Assembly: GCA_046595995.1 (NCBI GenBank)
Contig: JBKJNB010000083.1
Location: 62,001 to 126,000, forward strand
Direction of reading: 5' to 3'
From: JAWXBR01 sp046595995
Lineage (GTDB): Bacteria > Bacteroidota > Ignavibacteria > Kapaibacteriales > Kapaibacteriaceae
DNA length: 64,000 nucleotides
The notes under the pieces were generated by a model. It was not told the origin of the DNA, did not search any database, and saw only the letters and a list, made by a program, of their open reading frames with translations. Of the stretch, positions 1 through 8,883 are shown piece after piece (position 1 is the stretch's first letter; each line of letters starts with the position of its first letter). Made by a program: the position numbers and the translations under genes.

Positions 1-1081
1 TGTTGCCATCTTTATCGAAGCCAATATCATCAATACGCGTCACCTTCCCGAGTCCAGATGATGACCACGTCGCACCAAGATCAAGCGACACGCAGACCCC
101 TGAACTCGAGGCCCCTTGCCCAACTGCAATCATATTGTTGCGGATGTCAAGGTCGAATGCTTGTGTGTAGAATGCGTGTTGCCAGGAAGCGCCGTCGTCG
201 GTGGAGCGTAGCAGGCTCATCGGACGTGATACAGTATTGGGTCCGACGGTGCTGCGATTGGCAATTGCATAGAGCGCTTTGTCGGCGCCCTGAAGGATCT
301 CGACAAAGTATGGGGCTTTGTCAGGGGGCTGCACCTGCTCGAAACTTACACCACCATTGCGCGACACAAGAAGTCCGGCACGACCCGTTTGATACGCGAA
401 GATGTGGCCATTGTCGGCGCAGAATAAATCACTTGCTACATTCGTTATCGCTGGCGCGTGTGGTGTCCATTTCATGCCGTACGTCGTACTGGTATAGAAC
501 CCCACTGCGCTGCTTAGCATCAGCTCGCCTGCGTAGCCCCACGTAATGCCGCCACCGAATGCAAAGTCTGGTGGAAGAGGCATCTGAACCCACCGTGCAC
601 CCTTATCAATTGAGTACCACACTTCGAGCGTATTCGGATACGAATACACGAGCATGTACGGATCGCCAGCAGGTGAAATGAGAAGCTTTGTTTTTTCGAC
701 CGAGGCACCAGTTATCGAAACGGGTGCGGTTGTAACCTTGCCGCCAATGAAATTGATAACACGAAGATCGCTCGTTGTTTGTGCGTAGATCTCACCAGTC
801 GGGCTAGCGACAACAGCAACGTAATCGGCATCGGCGTGCATAAGTGTCGGAGGTCCGCCAGACGTTGGCACCATGTAGAGTTTGCCATCGATAACGGCAA
901 CGAGTTTCTCGTCGTCAATAAATGCAACGCTTGTTGCATAGCCACCCATAAGAGGCACATCCGCCATGCGGATCATCATGATTTGGCTGCCGCCGGGTGT
1001 GATGGGGTTGTCGGTATTCGAACATCCGGCACCGATAATGGTGCCGAGTAGAAGTAGTGCTATGTGTCGAGTTATCCGCAC
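1..1081 (-). CDS. Asp-box (BNR-like) repeat lipoprotein, 3' end outside window
   Basis: The minus strand is open from a GTG at 1079-1081 to the window edge (360 codons). An in-frame TAA lies four codons before the GTG, so the start is well bounded. The N-terminus is a lipoprotein signal (RHIALLLLGTIIGAGCS, lipobox IGAGC). The body carries recurring Asp-box-like motifs: SIDKGARW, STTYGMKW, SRNGGVSF, STDDGASW and SLDLGATW, as in sialidase/BNR or Ycf48-like beta-propellers. It starts 16 bp after the der stop codon and is probably co-transcribed with der. It is likely an envelope-anchored beta-propeller; no enzymatic residues were identified. Because it starts with GTG it is easily missed, and an antisense ORF at 58-546 is a shadow of it. 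Confidence 0.75.
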   Translation of the reverse strand, partial: MRITRHIALLLLGTIIGAGCSNTDNPITPGGSQIMMIRMADVPLMGGYATSVAFIDDEKLVAVIDGKLYMVPTSGGPPTLMHADADYVAVVASPTGEIYAQTTSDLRVINFIGGKVTTAPVSITGASVEKTKLLISPAGDPYMLVYSYPNTLEVWYSIDKGARWVQMPLPPDFAFGGGITWGYAGELMLSSAVGFYTSTTYGMKWTPHAPAITNVASDLFCADNGHIFAYQTGRAGLLVSRNGGVSFEQVQPPDKAPYFVEILQGADKALYAIANRSTVGPNTVSRPMSLLRSTDDGASWQHAFYTQAFDLDIRNNMIAVGQGASSSGVCVSLDLGATWSSSGLGKVTRIDDIGFDKDGN

Positions 1082-1097
1082 ACGGTAGCCTGTTTAC

Positions 1098-2420
1098 TCA
1101 GTAGTGTTCCTCGCGCTTGTTTTTCTTGCGGAAGAGGAAGCTAATCGGAACGCCTTCGAAATCGTAGAGCAGTCGAAGCTGTCGTTCCATGAATCGTTTG
1201 TAGTTCTCTGGGATCAGTTCTGGATGATTACTGAAGAAAGCGAAGATAGGCGGCGCAGTCCGTACTTGCGTCACGTAATTAATACGTAAATCTCGTCCTT
1301 TCACGCTCGGCGGCGGGGTCTTCTCAAAGACTTCGATCAGCTTCTCGTTCAGCTCATGGGTAGGTATACGAGCGAGCCTACGGGTTTGGATTTCTTTGGC
1401 CATTTCGATGACCTTGGTAATTCGCTGCTTCGTCAGGGCGCTAATGAACACCGTGGGGGCATAATCCATGTTCGGAAGCTGCGCTTTCATAGCTTTTGTA
1501 AACACGTCGGCCGTAGCTGTTTCCTTTTCCATCAAATCCCACTTGTTCACGGCGACGATGAGCCCCTTACGCGCTTCTTCGACCTGACCCATCACGCGCT
1601 TATCCTGTGTTTCCAGGCCGACAGTGGCATCAATCATCACCACAGCCACATCGCACCGTTCAATTGCCCTTGCCGTTCGCATTATACTGAAAAGTTCAAT
1701 CGACTCCTTGATCTGGCTCCGCCTGCGAAGTCCAGCCGTATCAATCAGCACGATCTCCTCGCCATAGTACTTCACCACGCTATCTACAGCATCACGAGTC
1801 GTGCCGGCCACCGGTGTTACAACCATGCGGTCTTTTCCGAGTAAGGCGTTGGTAAGAGACGACTTACCAGTATTCGGACGTCCCACGATTGCGATCTTTA
1901 GGCGCGTATCTTCTTCATCTGTGTCACTAACAGGCAGCTGCTCGATGATCTTATCCAAGAACTCACCCGTGCTGCGTCCGTTCAGGGCACTTATCGCAAA
2001 CGGCTCCCCTAACCCCAGCGCGTAGAACTCCGAGGCATTCAGGTCTTCTTTGGCATTGTCACACTTGTTCACGACCAGCACGACTGGAGTTTTCGCCTGA
2101 CGCAGTTGTTGTCCGATCTGATGGTCAACCGGCAGCAGACCTTCACGTCCGTCCACCACAAACACAATCACATCGGCCTCATCCATGGCAATCTGCGCCT
2201 GCTCACGGATCGCCTTATCGAAGACCTCCATGCTGTCCGGCACAATCCCGCCCGTATCCACCAGCTGGAAGCGCTTGCCTGCCCACTCTCCACTCGCATA
2301 GATACGATCACGGGTAACCCCAGGAACGCTTTCCACAATTGCGTGGCGCTCCTCGATCACACGGTTAAACAACGTTGACTTGCCGACGTTAGGTCGGCCT
2401 ACAATTGCTACTAGGCCCAT
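1098..2420 (-). CDS. der: Ribosome biogenesis GTPase Der (EngA)
   Basis: Der has two tandem GTPase domains and a KH-like C-terminal domain and acts in 50S subunit maturation. Visible in order: G1 GRPNVGKS at residues 8-15, DTGG, NKCD, then a second G1 GRPNTGKS, DTAG and NKWD, ending with the KH-like tail. Length is 440 residues, usual for the family. I place the start at the ATG at 2418-2420 because MGLVAIVGRPNVGKS matches the family; a TTG two codons upstream is the only in-frame alternative. The downstream lipoprotein follows after 16 bp. Identity is secure. Confidence 0.97.
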   Translation of the reverse strand: MGLVAIVGRPNVGKSTLFNRVIEERHAIVESVPGVTRDRIYASGEWAGKRFQLVDTGGIVPDSMEVFDKAIREQAQIAMDEADVIVFVVDGREGLLPVDHQIGQQLRQAKTPVVLVVNKCDNAKEDLNASEFYALGLGEPFAISALNGRSTGEFLDKIIEQLPVSDTDEEDTRLKIAIVGRPNTGKSSLTNALLGKDRMVVTPVAGTTRDAVDSVVKYYGEEIVLIDTAGLRRRSQIKESIELFSIMRTARAIERCDVAVVMIDATVGLETQDKRVMGQVEEARKGLIVAVNKWDLMEKETATADVFTKAMKAQLPNMDYAPTVFISALTKQRITKVIEMAKEIQTRRLARIPTHELNEKLIEVFEKTPPPSVKGRDLRINYVTQVRTAPPIFAFFSNHPELIPENYKRFMERQLRLLYDFEGVPISFLFRKKNKREEHY

Positions 2421-2508
2421 ACACAAAGGTACGGCAAAGCCAGGGGGGAAGATTTCTAGGAGGGGGCCGAAGGGGGCGGCGGAACGCCAGTTGAACGTGG
2501 ATCCGGAC

Positions 2509-2979
2509 TTATCCGTTATGGAAAATCTTCGAATTCTTCGGTCGGAACCCTACCGGATAACTCTCGAAATTCACGTTGTATTCATTTTCTAAGTAATCGG
2601 CAATCACACCTATATAATCGACGGCACTATCTCTATCTAAGACATCGCAAACATGTGCTGTGGCATTGTCAGTATCAGTCTCTGCTAATAAGTAACGTGA
2701 CTTGCGCGACAACTTCCGAAGTTTTGCGTACGCCTTGTAAGCATCTTCTGAAACAGCCTGTGGGTTATTCCTACGATGAGGGTTGATCGCGTCATCGACT
2801 TCTTCATGACGGCGAAAGTGGTTACCGTGCTGAGCCAAATGCGCATTTATCAAATGAACAGCTACGTAGAAAATCATCGTTACATGCCAGTCCGAAGCAT
2901 CGGCTATGCACGAAGTTGCTCGAGAGAAAACTGAAAGGTTATGTCGAGCTTGCTTTAGGTGTTCTTGAAAGGAGGCCAA
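2509..2979 (-). CDS. HEPN-like domain protein
   Basis: A 156-residue alpha-helical protein. The stretch DWHVTMIFYVAVHLINAHLA, followed by a G-H-x3-H segment and then AYAKLRKLSRKSRYL, resembles the small prokaryotic HEPN-superfamily proteins (FY.A.H...A.L...H, then Y..L...SR..RY). A clean R-x4-6-H RNase motif is not obvious, so nuclease activity is uncertain. The start is a TTG at 2977-2979, directly after the stop of the upstream gene (TAG then TTG), so translation is probably coupled. HEPN proteins are frequent in toxin-antitoxin and defence modules; that role here is inferred from the family and the paired layout. Confidence 0.65.
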   Translation of the reverse strand: MASFQEHLKQARHNLSVFSRATSCIADASDWHVTMIFYVAVHLINAHLAQHGNHFRRHEEVDDAINPHRRNNPQAVSEDAYKAYAKLRKLSRKSRYLLAETDTDNATAHVCDVLDRDSAVDYIGVIADYLENEYNVNFESYPVGFRPKNSKIFHNG

Positions 2980-3471
2980 CTAAGCCGCAATCGACTGAGG
3001 AACTACAAAATGATTTGGAATCTTCTGCTTGTCACGCGACTCAACGATGGTCGAACACAACCTTGTTTCACTCAGTAGCTCAATCATCAAGGCATTTGTT
3101 TTCGCTTCTGCCGTGACAATGGCGTCCTTTGCATTCTCATCTGTATCTGCAACTTCAAGCCATGCAATCACCGTCGAGCCCTTGATATCGAACGCCAAAT
3201 TGTTGTACCCGACTTTGCTCTCGGAAAGCAATCCGATGAACCGTTTTAAAGCAATGCGAACGAAAAATTCTCTAGTCTTGGCTTCGATATCTACCATCAG
3301 AGGAACATTGTTCCCAGCTATCAGACTTTCCATTATATGCGTCTCGTCGTCGGAGAGGGTCGACGTATTGAGCTGCATTTCTGTCACTCGAATCGAATGA
3401 ACCAACTGTGAGAACCATGACTCACGCTGATCAGCGGTAACGTTCGAACTATATGTTTGTGTGGCGGCCAT
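2980..3471 (-). CDS. Unknown protein, partner of the HEPN-like protein
   Basis: A 163-residue protein that I do not recognise. It starts at an ATG (3469-3471) and ends with TAG immediately before the TTG start of the HEPN-like gene. It has no signal peptide or membrane segment, so it is probably cytoplasmic. The middle (AFDIKGSTVIAWLEVADTDE) looks like beta strands and the rest mostly helical. The abutting arrangement suggests the two products are made in fixed ratio and may interact, for example as antitoxin or sensor; this is inference only. Confidence 0.6.
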   Translation of the reverse strand: MAATQTYSSNVTADQRESWFSQLVHSIRVTEMQLNTSTLSDDETHIMESLIAGNNVPLMVDIEAKTREFFVRIALKRFIGLLSESKVGYNNLAFDIKGSTVIAWLEVADTDENAKDAIVTAEAKTNALMIELLSETRLCSTIVESRDKQKIPNHFVVPQSIAA

Positions 3472-3604
3472 ACCTGATTTGCAAGATAGTGTATTACTTG
3501 GTAATAGCCATTTTTGTGCCGAGCACTCTCACGCAGCGGCCAATCAATCGTGACGCTGTTATGCACCTTGTGATCAGAATATCGCAGGCGAACTACGCAT
3601 TGTT

Positions 3605-4930
3605 TTACACCACACGGCCCTCTTTCACATACTCACGCTTGATGGCCATGTCGAGACGCGTCATGTCAAGGCAAAGTGATGAATCCGCAAGCACTTCGAG
3701 GGCGCAGTAGTGTACAACGTTCAGGATGCCAGCGCCTGTTAACTCGTACTGACGTGCGACGTGGTGCCAGTCGATGTCGGTGGCCACCTCAATCTGAGGC
3801 GGAATGGTATTTGTCCAGATGGTGTAGCGCTCTTCCGGACGTGGTACGGGGAAGTGGATAATCGATTGAAAGCGACGCACAAATGCATCGTCGATGTTTG
3901 CCCGCTGGTTTGTTGCAAGAATTACTAAACCGTTGTAGGCTTCAATGCGCTGCAGCAAATACGCCACTTCCTGGTTGGCATATTTGTCGTGCGCATCACG
4001 AATGTCTGTGCGCTTACCAAACAACGCATCGGCCTCATCAAAAAACAGAATCCAGTCTTTGTGTTCGGCTTTGTCGAATAACCGCGAAAGATTCTTCTCC
4101 GTTTCGCCAATGTATTTCGACACAACACGCGATAAGTCGATGCGAAACACATCGCGCGATGTGTGTTTGCCGAGAAGGGATGTAGTAAGGGTCTTGCCGG
4201 TGCCGGGTGGACCATAAAACAGTGCACGATAGCCGGGCTTGACCCTTTTCTTCATGCCCCATTCCTGCATCAGCGTGTGATTGTGTGTTATCCAATTCTC
4301 GATCTCGCGGATTTGACGTAGTGTGTTGGGGTGCAACACCAGATCGGACCACTCCATCGACGTCTCGATATGCTCTGCGGGGAACTCTGCGCTGAACCTC
4401 GGCTTGGCAACAACGCCCGCCGTTAACTCCTCAACAAGCTCAGCGTCAACAATGAGACGTCCACTCATCGTCGGCTCCCCTTCGCGCACACTATCGAGCC
4501 ACAACACATGCTTTTTCGCAAACCAATGATCGCTTCCAAGCATGTGCTGCACATCAAGTCGTAGTTCAAGATTGCTGCCACCCAACACAAACAACACGGT
4601 CTCACCCGTCGGCAACAATCCACGATGATGCACTCCGCGCACACCACCAAACTCTACGAAGTCTCCCCCGTCGGGCAAATACTTCGCAATTGTTTTGTCA
4701 TAAAAATGGGGCTGGAGATGGGGCACGAGAGCTAATAGTAGCACCACTAGTTCTTCGTACGTGGGATTGTGTTTGCTGAGGAATCGTGAGAACGGCGTGC
4801 CGTCAACGTCGAAGTCTGGCGTGGGTACATCTTCAGCGGTTCTTTTCCCCGAATACAAGCCAATAGCATGCTCAACAATTAGCGTCAGCCACGTGATGGC
4901 GACGGAAAGGTGGGTAACTCTCCCTGCCAT
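3605..4930 (-). CDS. AAA+ ATPase, contractile-injection-system-associated type
   Basis: A 441-residue protein with an N-terminal region of about 200 residues and a C-terminal AAA+ domain. Walker A GPPGTGKT lies near residue 241 and Walker B FFDEADALFG near residue 300, followed by a sensor-1-like LATNQ and RRFQ arginine-finger region. The signatures SKYIGETEKNL and DAHDKYANQEVAYLLQR are typical of AAA+ ATPases found in extracellular contractile injection system (eCIS) loci and of related orphan copies. No sheath, tube or baseplate genes are visible in the window. Its ATG overlaps the TAA of a small upstream ORF (TAATG). Injection-system assembly or disassembly is a family-based inference. Confidence 0.8.
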   Translation of the reverse strand: MAGRVTHLSVAITWLTLIVEHAIGLYSGKRTAEDVPTPDFDVDGTPFSRFLSKHNPTYEELVVLLLALVPHLQPHFYDKTIAKYLPDGGDFVEFGGVRGVHHRGLLPTGETVLFVLGGSNLELRLDVQHMLGSDHWFAKKHVLWLDSVREGEPTMSGRLIVDAELVEELTAGVVAKPRFSAEFPAEHIETSMEWSDLVLHPNTLRQIREIENWITHNHTLMQEWGMKKRVKPGYRALFYGPPGTGKTLTTSLLGKHTSRDVFRIDLSRVVSKYIGETEKNLSRLFDKAEHKDWILFFDEADALFGKRTDIRDAHDKYANQEVAYLLQRIEAYNGLVILATNQRANIDDAFVRRFQSIIHFPVPRPEERYTIWTNTIPPQIEVATDIDWHHVARQYELTGAGILNVVHYCALEVLADSSLCLDMTRLDMAIKREYVKEGRVV

Positions 4931-5073
4931 TACGCTTTTTCCTTATCTACAAGAACTTCGTTCACATTGGTAATTTTCATTCCGTTGTGGAGAGCCCATG
5001 CCCTTTTGACATGGCGCACGTGTTCCTTTGCATCGTTCAAAGCTCGATCGCCCCGTTTCAATGGAGACGGCAT
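4930..5073 (-). CDS. Small basic 47-residue protein coupled to the AAA+ ATPase
   Basis: An ATG at 5071-5073 opens 47 codons (MPSPLKRGDRALNDAKEHVR..., ending EVLVDKEKA) and closes with TAA, overlapping the ATPase ATG as TAATG. That overlap is the main support, since it implies translational coupling. There is no recognisable domain; composition is charged and helical. A second reading frame from a GTG just upstream is also open for a similar length, so the true coding frame is not certain. It could be a leader peptide, a small partner of the ATPase, or the end of a decayed gene. Confidence 0.4.
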   Translation of the reverse strand: MPSPLKRGDRALNDAKEHVRHVKRAWALHNGMKITNVNEVLVDKEKA

Positions 5074-5150
5074 ATTTCTCGATCACAATTGTTATACATA
5101 AACTAAGTCGCACTCAGGTTCAATATTCCCATTGGTGCCACCTGACCGCA

Positions 5151-5221
5151 ACATGTAAAGTTTTTGGCGTTTTCTTTACAGGTTCACTCCGACATGTAAA
5201 GAATTCACCGTTTTCTTTACA
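5151..5221. repeat. Two direct copies of a 30-bp hairpin-forming repeat
   Basis: Copies lie at 5151-5180 and 5192-5221, separated by 11 bp. Both begin ACATGTAAAG and end GTTTTCTTTACA and agree at about 25 of 30 positions. Each has inverted ends TGTAAAG/CTTTACA with a 13-bp centre. They sit between the stop of the large T9SS gene (5224) and the ATPase unit, so they may act as terminators, as operators, or as an RNA-level signal. They are A/T-rich, unlike the GC-rich terminators elsewhere in the window. Confidence 0.7.
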
Positions 5222-5223
5222 CG

Positions 5224-8200
5224 TCAGTGCTTCTCCACCCTCAACAAATGCCACTGACTTTCCGGACGTATCCACGAATGGAGCGGGAAGACCTGCGTGG
5301 TGTTCGCCTCTAATGTCACTCGCTGAGTCTGAACTACACGTCCGACGACATCTAATACATGCACTTCGTAGGTGCCCGACTCTTTGGCGTGCACGCGAAC
5401 GTCGTGGTTGTCGGTGTCGAACCAAGCATTAAGGCCCTGCGATGTTGGTTGCACGAATCGGTTGTCGATTGCACAGTAACGCGCACGAACGAGACCCGGA
5501 TGGATGTTCAGGCGTGTGTGTCCACCCGCGAGAGAGTCGACAAAGAGCGTGAGTGCAGTGCGTGTTGATGAACCAAGCACAACGTCTGCGCGGAGAATGC
5601 CGAACGTGTTGTCAATGGCAAGTGGTGCATTGTGCGTGATCGTCGTTTCTGTGAGGGACCCAGTTCCTCCAGGAACTGGGATTGTAACTGCACTCGCACC
5701 GACCAACTGCCCTTCTACCGTAGTCGACATCCGGAGTAACGGCTCGTCCGATTGAATACGCAGCACGGTCTGTCCACCAACGTCGTTGATGAGCGTTCGC
5801 ATCTGGTCGGCAGTGACGTTGCCAACATCGGAAGTCATAACAATAGTTACTGGTACGATGGTGCCGATGTCCGCTTCGATGGTGTCGAGCGATATCGACG
5901 CGCACAACAATGCAGTGCCGTCGAGACGCAATGTTGTGTCTGCAGGCGTGAACCATTCACCATCGGAAGTGAAGGATGCAATCCACGTGAAGCCCCCTAG
6001 CCGCGACGGCTGCACCCGAATGGGAAGCGTGGTGCGTCCGCCGCTGTCGATAACAATTGGGAACGTTGCCGTCGTTGATACCGGCGATGCTGTGTTCGTG
6101 TCGACGATGCCGGTTACTTGCAACGGTGCGTTGCCGCGATTAACAAGCGTGATGACAGTGTCGACGAAGCCGCCAATACATGTTGCGTCAAGGGGCAGGA
6201 TACGGGGCTCGATGTCGAGCAACGGACTTATCCCGCGTGCACGGACATCGGTTGGTGTGGGCAATGTGCAGATGCCATTTGCACCAACGACGGTAATGAT
6301 GGCACGTCGTATGTCGATGTTGGAGGGCGTCATCGTGACGTCACACACAAGTGATGCGCCGATTGCGAGAGTGTGCGGCAGCGTGATGCCTCCTTGTGGG
6401 GTGACGGCGCATTCGTTGCCCTGCGGACCACCCACGCCGATACTTGCAATGGTTACTGGTGCATCACCCGCAGATTGAATGGTAATCGTACCTGTGCCAG
6501 CTTGTCCGACTCGTATGTCGCCGAGATCGAGCGTTGGTGTTGGCGTGATTGTTAGAGCACGCGTTGCAGCAACGCCCTTCACAACAACGTCGACATCGCC
6601 GGCGACGCTGCGGATGCGGACGCGTCCGTTGAACGGACCCGATGCAGTTCTGTTTACTGTGGTTGTAATGCTTACTGCGCCGTTAGGTGAAATCGAGAAG
6701 CCGCCAACAGGTGAGATGCCAACGGAGTCTGCTCCGACACTAAACGCGCTGTCGACAGCAACAATACATGCTGTGGGGTTGCGCAGTCGAATGCTGCGCA
6801 CAACGGCAGTGCCCGGACACACCGTGTCGAGGTCGATGGTGTCGGGATCAACCGTGACAGTTGGTGCATCGACGACGATGCGCACCGGTACGTCAACAAC
6901 GGCCGGAACCCCATTGGTTTGCAATCGCCAAATGCCGACGAATGTACCAGGCGTCGTGCTCATAAATGAAATCGGCAATTGTGTGCGCTGGCCGCGTGGC
7001 ACTATTACGGACGTCACAAGTGGATTCGGCAGGAACCGTCCACTAGCGTCGTCGAACCATGTCGCAGTTAGAATGGTGACCGAACATCCACCGATGTTCT
7101 GATACAGCACATCATCTGTTGCAGTGTCGTTAATACAAATCTTTACTAAGTCGAGTGTGTCGCCAGGGAGAATTGGTTTTAGCTCTGCAAGCTTTCCGTT
7201 TATCGTTAGCGTAATCGTATCCGCCATGACTACAAAGGTTGTGTCGCCTGGTACAACCGACTCCCAATCGCGTACTTCTATGCGCACTCGTACAAAGCGT
7301 GTGCCCACGCCGTTCGGCGTTACTACGAGTGGTATGGTTGATGTTGTTGCGGCTGCGAGCTTCGCCGGGAATGGCGTAATAACACGCACTTCGGTAGACC
7401 CGGGCGGGAGAACGCGAACGTCAGTAATGTCAAGGCAACGAACGCCCCTTGACAAGACCCTTACAAGTGTCGTATCGGGAGTGTTTGGACATGTCGGGGG
7501 CGACGAAACGTCGAAGGCATCGATGCTTCCGAGAAGTCCGGGCACGACAATGCACAAGGTGTCGCGCAGCACAGTGTCGGCGGAGCCACGCACGACTGCG
7601 ATAGGTAAGCCGTAGGTGGTAGAGTTGAGTCGTGGTACGAGGCCAACGCTAACAACACCAACACCTGTTTCGTCTTTTGCGAGTTGGTTGTTAATGACGA
7701 GGTTGGTAGTTGCAACGGGTAGGAGTCCGGGTGTGTACGGACCGCTTACGAGGCGAATGTTGTTGTATGTCGTGCTGGACGTATTCGTGACGAGGTACAA
7801 AGCTTGGAGAGTGTCGGGTTTGTAAGGATGATATCCGGGAAGTCCGCATGGCACTTCGTGCAGCGTGTCTGTTGAAAGACACGTGCCTGTACCGGCGATG
7901 CCAAGAAAATCTCCGTTGCCCCCTCCACCGCCCCCGCCACCACCATCACCAGAGTCAACTGATAGTGAATCGCTTACACCAATCTCAGTGGCTGCAAGAA
8001 TCTTTCGCATGCCTCGAGCCATGAGTTGCTGACGCCACAAGAGTAGGATTGCACTGTCTGTATATGCGAGGTTGCTTGGTGCGCGTTCGTCGAACTGCAC
8101 GCGGTAGAGTCCTTGTACATTGTTCGCAGGGTCATCCACCCAGTTACCGAACATGAAGAGGTCCGGCACAATAAGATCTGTTTCGCGCAGATTACCACGT

Positions 8201-8883
8201 GCAGCAAGACCTGGCGCAAGCGGCGTGCCTTCGAGCGCAAGCCAGAAATCAGGAATGCCCTGCACAGTGTTCTTATCGTACAACGTTTCACGTCCAGAAT
8301 ACCCAAATGCCGTTGCAATTGGTGCACGGTCATTGTTGCCAATTTTAGTATCGATAAGAATGAGCACACCGATGTTGTGGTTTGTTGTGCCGCGATTTTC
8401 TACGCCGACGCTCATGCGAATGAAACCACCGCTCGGACGCGCCACGGGCTCCATCGTAAAGATTACCATAATCGAATCAGCGCCTGGCATAAGCGCAAGC
8501 ATGCGTGCGTTAATGCGCGGACGTCCCGCAACCGTATCACGAAACAGCCCCAGGATGCGCATCGGATTCACTGGCGGTGGAAAGTCAGTCGCCGGATTCA
8601 CTTCGAACGGCAACTGAAATAGTGTGTTGTCGACCTTGATGTGAATGTGCGAGGTGTAGTTCACCGGACGGTTTCCGGTGCCGTCTTCTTTGTAGATAAG
8701 CGTCTTCGATGTGCCTGTATATCGCGTCGAAACAGAGAAGTGTCCGTTGTTCAGCAACAACGCACTCATCAGATACGGCGGCAGTTTGTCGGTTAGGTCG
8801 AGTGATGTCTGTGCGTGGGCGCTACTAATGAAGGCTAGGAAGCAACAGAACACCGCCAAGATCGAGCGTTCGGAAGGTAACAT
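5224..8883 (-). CDS. Large T9SS-exported surface protein with choice-of-anchor-D-like repeats
   Basis: A 1219-residue secreted protein. The N-terminal signal peptide is SILAVFCCFLAFISSAHAQ. A glycine run sits near residues 310-322, followed by repeated beta-sandwich segments resembling DUF1573/ASPM-SPD-2-Hydin modules (for example RALTITPTPTLDLGDIRVGQ). The C-terminus (YEVHVLDVVGRVVQTQRV) is a type-A T9SS sorting-like domain. The ATG at 8881-8883 overlaps the TGA of the upstream OmpA gene (TGATG) and has a GGAGG seven bases upstream; a GTG one codon earlier is less likely. Third gene of a three-gene surface operon. Predicted to be displayed on or released from the outer membrane; no catalytic motif recognised. 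Confidence 0.85.
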   Translation of the reverse strand: MLPSERSILAVFCCFLAFISSAHAQTSLDLTDKLPPYLMSALLLNNGHFSVSTRYTGTSKTLIYKEDGTGNRPVNYTSHIHIKVDNTLFQLPFEVNPATDFPPPVNPMRILGLFRDTVAGRPRINARMLALMPGADSIMVIFTMEPVARPSGGFIRMSVGVENRGTTNHNIGVLILIDTKIGNNDRAPIATAFGYSGRETLYDKNTVQGIPDFWLALEGTPLAPGLAARGNLRETDLIVPDLFMFGNWVDDPANNVQGLYRVQFDERAPSNLAYTDSAILLLWRQQLMARGMRKILAATEIGVSDSLSVDSGDGGGGGGGGGNGDFLGIAGTGTCLSTDTLHEVPCGLPGYHPYKPDTLQALYLVTNTSSTTYNNIRLVSGPYTPGLLPVATTNLVINNQLAKDETGVGVVSVGLVPRLNSTTYGLPIAVVRGSADTVLRDTLCIVVPGLLGSIDAFDVSSPPTCPNTPDTTLVRVLSRGVRCLDITDVRVLPPGSTEVRVITPFPAKLAAATTSTIPLVVTPNGVGTRFVRVRIEVRDWESVVPGDTTFVVMADTITLTINGKLAELKPILPGDTLDLVKICINDTATDDVLYQNIGGCSVTILTATWFDDASGRFLPNPLVTSVIVPRGQRTQLPISFMSTTPGTFVGIWRLQTNGVPAVVDVPVRIVVDAPTVTVDPDTIDLDTVCPGTAVVRSIRLRNPTACIVAVDSAFSVGADSVGISPVGGFSISPNGAVSITTTVNRTASGPFNGRVRIRSVAGDVDVVVKGVAATRALTITPTPTLDLGDIRVGQAGTGTITIQSAGDAPVTIASIGVGGPQGNECAVTPQGGITLPHTLAIGASLVCDVTMTPSNIDIRRAIITVVGANGICTLPTPTDVRARGISPLLDIEPRILPLDATCIGGFVDTVITLVNRGNAPLQVTGIVDTNTASPVSTTATFPIVIDSGGRTTLPIRVQPSRLGGFTWIASFTSDGEWFTPADTTLRLDGTALLCASISLDTIEADIGTIVPVTIVMTSDVGNVTADQMRTLINDVGGQTVLRIQSDEPLLRMSTTVEGQLVGASAVTIPVPGGTGSLTETTITHNAPLAIDNTFGILRADVVLGSSTRTALTLFVDSLAGGHTRLNIHPGLVRARYCAIDNRFVQPTSQGLNAWFDTDNHDVRVHAKESGTYEVHVLDVVGRVVQTQRVTLEANTTQVFPLHSWIRPESQWHLLRVEKH

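Noticed and set aside
58..546. Plus-strand ORF of 162 codons
   Set aside because: It is antisense to the lipoprotein gene and has no recognisable protein character.
1072..1081. TTATCCGCA resembling a DnaA box
   Set aside because: It is a single near-match inside a gene start, with no cluster and no replication gene beside it.
5073..5100. Alternative GTG frame (start near 5085) for the small ORF before the ATPase
   Set aside because: It does not end at the ATPase start, while the 47-codon frame gives a clean TAATG overlap.
8113..8622. Two long overlapping plus-strand ORFs
   Set aside because: They are shadows of the large T9SS gene on the other strand.
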